From Ravibacter sp964559125 (GTDB lineage Bacteria > Bacteroidota > Bacteroidia > Cytophagales > Spirosomataceae): 64,000 nucleotides of DNA. The stretch's first letter is position 1. Each line of letters starts with the position of its first letter. The position numbers and the translations under genes were made by a program. Of the stretch, positions 58,924 to 64,000 are shown piece after piece. The stretch spans positions 1-64,000 of the forward strand of contig CAZLGW010000020.1 in assembly GCA_964559125.1 (NCBI GenBank). The letters run 5' to 3'. A model generated the notes under the pieces. That model searched no databases and was not told where the DNA came from. It was given only the letters and a program-made list of their open reading frames with translations.

Positions 58924-60093
58924 TCAGTTCTGGATCTTCCTCGGGGCTATCGGCGTTACGTTCAGCCGGCTGTCGTCAAGGGTTTTGACCGGCTCTTCAC
59001 TGCCGTTGAGATCGTTTTCGTTCCTGAGGCGCTCATTTTCCTGCTGGCTGATACGCCAGAGCCCGTTTCGGGCCGGGACATACCCCGGTGTAATTTCGAG
59101 CTCTTTTTCGTAGTATGATCTCGCAGTATTGAAGCGCCACATCTTCTCCTGGCAAAAGCCTATCAGGTAGTTTATGGCGGTGTAGTCAGGTTTTTGCCGC
59201 TGAATATCTTCGTAGATCCGGAGTGCGGCCGGGTAGTTTCTCGACCTGGTGTAGAGGGCTGCCGTTTCTGCGAGGAGATCCAGGTTTCCCTTGTCGGTCT
59301 GAAGCGCTTTCGTATAGTAGATCAGGGCGCTGTCGGGGAGGGACCTGTCGCTGTACAGCCTGCCCATTTCCACGAGCAACTCAGTATTGGAGGGAAAATA
59401 CTGAAGTCCTGTACCGAGTATACGCCGGGCGTCGCCGAAATCTCCCTTTTTGGTGTAGATTGTTGAGGCTTGCCGGTAAGCCCGGTAAAATTCCGGGTTT
59501 AATTCCAGCGCCCTTTCCATAGAGAGCAGCCCCTGCAGCGTGTCTCCTGTTTTGGTTTGCAGCATTCCCTGCACATAGTGGACGGACGCCTCATAAGGAG
59601 CCAACGCCAGAACGCCGTTTATATATCGCGTCGATTCGTTATATTTTTTATTTTCCTGGAGTATGTCTGCCATCAGGATATACAGGCGGGGGCTTTTCTG
59701 CTGAAGCGCTTCTGCTCTTTCGGCATCCAGCAGAGCGTCGTCAAGACGATTCAGCTCCCTGTTGATAATCCCGCGGAGCAGGTAGTATTCACCGACATTA
59801 TCCCTTGCCGCAATTGCATGATTGATATCGTTAAGAGCCGATTCGAAATCCCCTTTTTCCAGGTAAATTTTTGCACGCTTGTAATAACTACCTGAAAGAT
59901 CGATCCTTCTCCTGATGCAGTCGGTGAGGAAAGCCAGGCGGTCTCTCTCCTTCCTGCTTTCAAAATCGGCTGTATAAGGCGGCGGTATATGCGCGTTGTT
60001 ATGATCGGTATTGCTACAGCCCGAAAGCAGTTGAAGCCCTATCCAGCACCATATTATTCCCGGTATAAAAAGAGGCCGGCACATATCTTTCAA
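58924..60093 (-). CDS. TPR-repeat lipoprotein
   Basis: A 389-residue lipoprotein (Cys26 in LSGCSN). Residues about 45-350 are tetratricopeptide repeats (YLEKGDFESALNDINHAIAAR, YLLRGIINRELNRLDDALLDAERAE, YTKKGDFGDARRILGTGLQYFP). It is a protein-protein scaffold at the outer or inner membrane. Its start overlaps the methyltransferase stop by four bases, so it is the last gene of the 62981-58924 operon. Confidence 0.88.
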   Translation of the reverse strand: MKDMCRPLFIPGIIWCWIGLQLLSGCSNTDHNNAHIPPPYTADFESRKERDRLAFLTDCIRRRIDLSGSYYKRAKIYLEKGDFESALNDINHAIAARDNVGEYYLLRGIINRELNRLDDALLDAERAEALQQKSPRLYILMADILQENKKYNESTRYINGVLALAPYEASVHYVQGMLQTKTGDTLQGLLSMERALELNPEFYRAYRQASTIYTKKGDFGDARRILGTGLQYFPSNTELLVEMGRLYSDRSLPDSALIYYTKALQTDKGNLDLLAETAALYTRSRNYPAALRIYEDIQRQKPDYTAINYLIGFCQEKMWRFNTARSYYEKELEITPGYVPARNGLWRISQQENERLRNENDLNGSEEPVKTLDDSRLNVTPIAPRKIQN

Positions 60094-60971
60094 TGATCTG
60101 AAAACCTGAAAAAAATGCCTAACGGAAGTTTATTCCCGCTTCTGTCGGGGAGAAACAGCTCCCCGAATTCCCTGTTGGGGGCGTCGGGGAAATGCACCCT
60201 GAACAGGTTCTCCAGGATCATGGCGGAGAAACCGAGGGAATAAAGATTGATAACAAGGAAAAAGTCCTCTTTTGTCAGAAGCTGCACCGATAATTCAAGG
60301 AGCTCATTGATATGGGACTCCAGCAGCCATTTCTCTCCGGCCGGCCCTCTTCCATATGCCGGAGGGTCAAGGATGATACCGTTGTATTTTTTATTCCTTC
60401 GTACTTCACGTTTTACAAATTTCAGGGCGTCTTCCACCACCCAGCGGATATTGTCAAGCCCCGACATTTCCATATTGGCGCGCGCCCAGGAAATAACGGG
60501 TTTGACAGCATCTACATGCGTCACATCAGCCCCCATTTGCCTGGCGGCCAGCGAGGCCAGTCCGGTATAGGCAAAAAGATTGAGCACAGCGGGCTGCGTA
60601 GTCTGCATCCGAGACAGCTTGCCGCCAATGTATTCCCAGTTTTCGGCTTGCTCGGGGAATAAGCCTACATGTTTAAAAGAAGACAGGGAGACCTTACTCT
60701 TTAAATCCAGCTGCTCCGATTTATAACTGAAAACCCAGTTATCGGGCATACTTTTGCGCAATATCCATTGCCCTTTTTCATCTGAGTTCTTGTCCCGTCT
60801 GAAAACCGCATCCGACAGCTCCTCCCACTTTTCTTCAGACAGGCTTTTGGCCCAAACAGCCTGAGGTTCGGGGCGTGCCAATATATAACGGCCAAATCTT
60901 TCGAGCTTTTCGAAGCCGCCGGTGTCAATCAATTCGTAGTCGCTGAGCGTGTCAGGTGTGATCAGTTGCAC
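60090..60971 (-). CDS. Class I SAM-dependent RNA methyltransferase (RlmI/RlmK-like)
   Basis: 293 residues if started at GTG 60971, which gives the usual N-terminus and a 20-base gap to the gene before it. An ATG at 61118 would overlap that gene by 127 bases and adds unconserved sequence. SAM site LNLFAYTGLASLAARQMGA, acidic loop HVDAVKPVISWARANME, and catalytic DPPAYGRGPAGEKW. There is no Cys-type m5C motif visible. Methylates 23S rRNA or another RNA. Confidence 0.85.
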   Translation of the reverse strand: MQLITPDTLSDYELIDTGGFEKLERFGRYILARPEPQAVWAKSLSEEKWEELSDAVFRRDKNSDEKGQWILRKSMPDNWVFSYKSEQLDLKSKVSLSSFKHVGLFPEQAENWEYIGGKLSRMQTTQPAVLNLFAYTGLASLAARQMGADVTHVDAVKPVISWARANMEMSGLDNIRWVVEDALKFVKREVRRNKKYNGIILDPPAYGRGPAGEKWLLESHINELLELSVQLLTKEDFFLVINLYSLGFSAMILENLFRVHFPDAPNREFGELFLPDRSGNKLPLGIFFRFSDH

Positions 60972-60991
60972 TTTTTTCAGGCTGTTATTGC

Positions 60992-62581
60992 TTACCGGAA
61001 GGTAAGTTTGTTCAGGTAGAAAATATTGCGACGGCCTCTCGTCGAGACATCGCCGGTTTGCGCATTGGCAATTTTTTGCTGTCCCCAGGCCAGGTAGTAA
61101 GGACCGTACCAATGGCATACCTCGTCGGTGGTCGTGCTTCTTATCCGGTCACCCTCCTGGTCGGTAGGCAGGGCAATGCTCCGGCCTTCCTGTACGGTGA
61201 CGTCCCTTTTTACAATTTTTGTCCAGACAGTACCTTTATTTCCGTACACGATCTGAGTTTCCCCGTCAGGTTTCATCGTTGCAGTGACTTTTTCTCTCAA
61301 TTCACTGCTTTTGACATTATCGAAAGTAATGCTGTTGTCCCACAGGAGCTTGCCTGAGAAGTCGATACCGGCTACGATCGCATGCGTGTACACAAATCCG
61401 TCGAGTACCTGGTTGCCGTTCCCGTAGTATCTTCCTGCACCGTAATAGGGATTGAAGAAATAGGGATTGTATAATCCATAGCCGAATCCGGAGCCGAAAA
61501 GCCAGGGATTTCCCCAGTAGCTTCGCGCTCCGTAAAGGTTATTGTTGTATTTGTATTCGGGATAAAACGCTTCGGCTACGATCAGGTACTGGTTGCCGGA
61601 AGGGATGATGTCGTGTACCAGGAGCCGGTAATTAAGCTTGAGATCGCCGCCGTCTTCTTTCTTCTTCTGTATCCGCCGCTCCATTTTCTCAAGCTGCCTG
61701 CCGCTGAGAAAATCAAAAAAATGTTTGAAGTCGGTAAAGCTGTGATACTCGGTAAACTGTTCCTGGTTATGCACAAATTTGGAAATATAGAGCCCCTGGG
61801 AGGCAGCTGTCGTTGAGCTCTGGCGATCGCTGTGCCCGTAAGTGCCTATCAGCAGTTTTTCCGATTCGTTGAGTACCTGGAGCCGGCCGTTAAGCAGCGA
61901 ATACCCGTCCTGCGGCTCGGCACCCACTTCCGATATCAGCTGGCCGCTTTCGTCATAAGACCGGGCTACTATTTTAAGTGATCGCCTGCTTTTGATGGCC
62001 ATACTTATGTTGACCAGTTGGTGGGTGGTATCGACCTCTACCGATTGAATAGAGAGAGCTCCTTTTACGGCGGTGGGCAGTATTTTTGACTGGCCTGTCT
62101 GCAGGTTTGTGTGGATCAGCACGGGCTCATCACGTAGCGTGCCTGCCATAAAAGCGGCGTAGCCGAGGGTTTTGAAATCGGTAATGAGAAACCGGTCAAT
62201 AGTCCTGAACATGAAATTCTCGACAAAACCGGGTCCTGCGCTTACTTTCACTACCTGGTATTCGGAGCTGCGGTAACGGTTAAAAAGCAGGCAGATAGAA
62301 GAGCCATCGTACGAGGCGGCTGCGAAATCCAGATTGGAAAGAATGTCGCCGTCGTTAGACCATTCTTCTTCGAGATCGGCATCCAGTTTCTGGATCCTGT
62401 ACTTTCGTTTCTGCGGTTTTGAAATAAGAGCTACTCCCTTGGCGCCCAGCGGCACGGTATGATAGGAATCGCTTTCTCCGGGAAGAGGTAATTCCACCCG
62501 GAATTTTTCCTGGGCATTTCCCGGCAGAATGACGCCGATACCCAGGAGCAGGCCAACCAGCAGTGTCAGGTATTTATTCAT
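60992..62581 (-). CDS. Unknown secreted 529-residue protein
   Basis: Signal peptide 1-23 (ending PGNAQ). It has many short beta-strands and no known motif, with an odd Tyr/Asn/Gly/Phe-rich insert at about 338-390 (YNPYFFNPYYGAGRYYGNGN). It may be a periplasmic or surface beta-propeller. It overlaps the EVE-domain gene by eight bases and precedes the methyltransferase gene, so it is co-transcribed with RNA-related genes without an obvious link. Confidence 0.8.
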   Translation of the reverse strand: MNKYLTLLVGLLLGIGVILPGNAQEKFRVELPLPGESDSYHTVPLGAKGVALISKPQKRKYRIQKLDADLEEEWSNDGDILSNLDFAAASYDGSSICLLFNRYRSSEYQVVKVSAGPGFVENFMFRTIDRFLITDFKTLGYAAFMAGTLRDEPVLIHTNLQTGQSKILPTAVKGALSIQSVEVDTTHQLVNISMAIKSRRSLKIVARSYDESGQLISEVGAEPQDGYSLLNGRLQVLNESEKLLIGTYGHSDRQSSTTAASQGLYISKFVHNQEQFTEYHSFTDFKHFFDFLSGRQLEKMERRIQKKKEDGGDLKLNYRLLVHDIIPSGNQYLIVAEAFYPEYKYNNNLYGARSYWGNPWLFGSGFGYGLYNPYFFNPYYGAGRYYGNGNQVLDGFVYTHAIVAGIDFSGKLLWDNSITFDNVKSSELREKVTATMKPDGETQIVYGNKGTVWTKIVKRDVTVQEGRSIALPTDQEGDRIRSTTTDEVCHWYGPYYLAWGQQKIANAQTGDVSTRGRRNIFYLNKLTFR

Positions 62582-62981
62582 GTGCCATTCCTACGATGAT
62601 GTCGAATTCAGCTTTGCCGATGGGCTGAACGGAAAGCCTGGACTGTGTTACCAGCGGAATATGCTGCAGCCTGCTATCGGCTTTTACGCGCTCGAGTGTA
62701 ACCGTTTTTGGAAACTTCTCAACAGGTACGAGCTCCACTACCACCCACCTGGGATCGTCGGTGGTAGGATCGGGATAGTGCTCCTTCGATACTTTTGCCA
62801 TGCCTACTACTTCTTTGCCTTCATTGCTATGGTAAAAAAGTACCAGGTCATCCACCTTCATCGCCATCAGGTTATTCCGGGCAGCGTAGTTCCTTACTCC
62901 ATCCCACACTGCTGTCTTTTCATTTACAAAATGATCCCATGAGTACTTAAAAGGTTCGGATTTGACAAGCCAGTAGTTCAT
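62574..62981 (-). CDS. EVE-domain protein
   Basis: 135 residues, a single domain of the family length. WLVKSEP at the start, VWDGVRNYAARNNL, LVLFYHSNEGKEVVGMAKV and SVQPI are typical. EVE/PUA-like domains bind modified bases in DNA or RNA. It is the first gene of a four-gene operon. Confidence 0.92.
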   Translation of the reverse strand: MNYWLVKSEPFKYSWDHFVNEKTAVWDGVRNYAARNNLMAMKVDDLVLFYHSNEGKEVVGMAKVSKEHYPDPTTDDPRWVVVELVPVEKFPKTVTLERVKADSRLQHIPLVTQSRLSVQPIGKAEFDIIVGMAHE

Positions 62982-62987
62982 TTTTTT

Positions 62988-63018
62988 TAATTAGACAATT
63001 AGATAATTAGACAATTAG
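62988..63018. repeat. Tandem AT-rich repeat
   Basis: TAATTAGACAATTAGA followed by a second copy lacking the last base (62988-63003, 63004-63018). The core AATTAGACAAT also occurs in the inverted repeat at 13179-13234. Confidence 0.7.
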
Positions 63019-63019
63019 T

Positions 63020-63110
63020 TTTCGGAAAATTCCCTCTCCTAACGCCTATCGGGAGTCTTTTCAGAGACGTCTCTCCTCCTCTCCTGTTAAGGAGGGGCCG
63101 GGGGAGGTCT
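63020..63110. repeat. REP-like GC-rich intergenic element
   Basis: Contains CTCCTGTTAAGGAG (63081-63094), an AGAGACGTCTCT palindrome (63063-63074) and a GGCCGGGGGAGGT stretch. Elements of this CCTCTCCTGTTAAGGAG type recur between genes in many Bacteroidota. Located at the 3' end of menB. Confidence 0.5.
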
Positions 63111-63934
63111 CAGGGGAATTTCGGGAATTTATCGAAATCCGGTTTTCTTTTTTCCAGGAAGGAGTTGAAGCCTTCTTTAGCCTCGTCGCTGAGATAGTAC
63201 AGGAGTGTGGCATTTCCTGCCAGTTCCTGTATTCCTGCCTGTCCGTCAAGCTCGGCATTGAAGGCACTTTTGAGCATCCTGACGGCCAGAGGGCTTTTTA
63301 CCTGTATTTTCCTGCACCATTTTACGGTCTCTTCTTCGAGCTGTTCAAGGGGAACAACCTTATTGACCAGTCCCATATCGAGGGCTTCACGGGCGTCGTA
63401 CTGATCGCACAGGAACCAGATCTCCCTGGCTTTTTTCTGTCCGACGATGCGTGCCAGATAGGAAGCGCCAAAGCCTCCGTCAAAACTCCCCACCATAGGG
63501 CCGGTTTGTCCGAACCTGGCATTTTCAGCTGCTATTGTCATGTCGCATACGACGTGCAGTACATGGCCCCCGCCGATAGCCCAGCCGGCTACGCTGGCGA
63601 TGACGACCTTGGGGATAGAACGGATCATTTTCTGCAGGTCGAGCACGTTCAACCGGGGTACGTGATCTTCTCCTACGTATCCGCCGTGCCCGCGGACCGA
63701 CTGGTCGCCGCCGGAGCAGAAGGCCTTTCCTCCTTCGCCGGTGAGAATGATCACCTGGATACGCATATCTTCCCTGCAGATGTGCATGGCATCAATCATT
63801 TCCTGCACGGTCTGGGGGGTAAAGGCATTATGTTTATGGGGTCTGTTGATGCTGATACGGGCTATCCCTTCGTAAAACTGGAACAAAATATCATTGTAGG
63901 ACCTGAGAGTTTCCCACTGAATTTTTTCTGACAT
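63110..63934 (-). CDS. menB: 1,4-dihydroxy-2-naphthoyl-CoA synthase
   Basis: 274 residues of the crotonase fold. The MenB pattern is clear: FCSGGDQSVRGHGGYVG, WAIGGGHVLHVVCDMTIAAENARFGQTGPMVGSFDGG, then MLKSAFNAELDG and KRKPDF near the end. It cyclises o-succinylbenzoyl-CoA in menaquinone synthesis, the respiratory quinone of Bacteroidota. No other men gene is in the window; a fragment of one may lie beyond 64000. TACCTTTA upstream (63977-63984) could be a -7 box. Confidence 0.96.
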   Translation of the reverse strand: MSEKIQWETLRSYNDILFQFYEGIARISINRPHKHNAFTPQTVQEMIDAMHICREDMRIQVIILTGEGGKAFCSGGDQSVRGHGGYVGEDHVPRLNVLDLQKMIRSIPKVVIASVAGWAIGGGHVLHVVCDMTIAAENARFGQTGPMVGSFDGGFGASYLARIVGQKKAREIWFLCDQYDAREALDMGLVNKVVPLEQLEEETVKWCRKIQVKSPLAVRMLKSAFNAELDGQAGIQELAGNATLLYYLSDEAKEGFNSFLEKRKPDFDKFPKFP

Positions 63935-64000
63935 AATAAACTGGATTCAGATGATCGGCAATATTAATATCCCGTAAAGGTAAAAGGATATGGTGAAGAA

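Noticed and set aside
60972..61118. ATG start of the RNA methyltransferase gene overlapping the upstream gene
   Set aside because: The extra 49 codons mirror the 3' end of the upstream gene in another frame and are not typical of the family; GTG at 60971 gives a 20-base gap.
1..64000. CRISPR array, tRNA, rRNA, insertion sequence or prophage
   Set aside because: No regularly spaced repeats, no cloverleaf-like sequence with a GTTCGA-type loop, and no transposase, integrase or phage structural motif was noticed. A tRNA search would be needed to exclude a degenerate one.

Overview
The window looks like a chromosomal stretch of a Bacteroidota bacterium of the order Cytophagales (Dyadobacter/Spirosomaceae-like). 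The evidence is two SusC/SusD outer-membrane uptake pairs, each with an ECF sigma factor and a FecR anti-sigma factor, several promoters of the Bacteroidota type (-33 TTTG, -7 TAnnTTTG), many Tat-signal and lipoprotein enzymes, and a c-type cytochrome dehydrogenase family common in this group. No rRNA, tRNA, CRISPR array, transposase or prophage was seen. Family names rest on motifs read by eye; no database search was possible.

Layout. 1-1940 is visibly AT-richer and accessory-like: a nucleotidyltransferase with a small partner gene, what appears to be the frameshifted C-terminal relic of a type II-C cas9, two small unknown genes that share a 20-bp dyad element, and a 342-base gap holding two back-to-back structured RNA candidates. 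1942-12567 holds a Tat-exported Gfo/Idh/MocA oxidoreductase and, facing it, a six-gene operon: alpha/beta hydrolase, sialate-type O-acetylesterase, two ceramidase-fold paralogues flanking a large haem-c dehydrogenase, and a polysaccharide deacetylase. A YefM/YoeB toxin-antitoxin module (12661-13174) separates this from the first glycan-uptake locus (13243-26066): sigma factor, propeller-type glycosidase, FecR, SusC, SusD, a second deacetylase, and an oxidative set of gluconate-dehydrogenase-type subunit 3, a DUF1080 lipoprotein and a GMC oxidoreductase. The second uptake locus (26196-37602) has a putative glycosidase, sigma factor, FecR, SusC, SusD and a class-V aminotransferase.

37994-64000 is more housekeeping-like: a metallophosphoesterase, recX-thuA, a cell-surface operon (orphan transketolase C-terminal half, large membrane protein, acyltransferase-3, glycosyltransferase 2, an 891-residue unknown protein, AlgX/AlgJ-like protein), an MsbA-like ABC exporter, an acid phosphatase, an ATP-grasp protein, leucyl aminopeptidase, nrdB, a second haem-c dehydrogenase, a TPR lipoprotein, an rRNA methyltransferase, an EVE protein and menB.

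How it fits together. The first two thirds look like a carbohydrate acquisition and oxidation island. SusCD pairs import oligosaccharides under sigma/anti-sigma control. Periplasmic esterases, deacetylases and glycosidases trim them, and GMC, haem-c and Gfo/Idh/MocA enzymes with DUF1080 are consistent with oxidised (3-keto) sugar breakdown. The most unusual structural points are a 73-bp direct repeat of the fecR 5' end around the inserted glycosidase gene, loss of the catalytic serine in both ceramidase-fold proteins, the cas9 relic, and the paired structured RNAs at 1655-1888.
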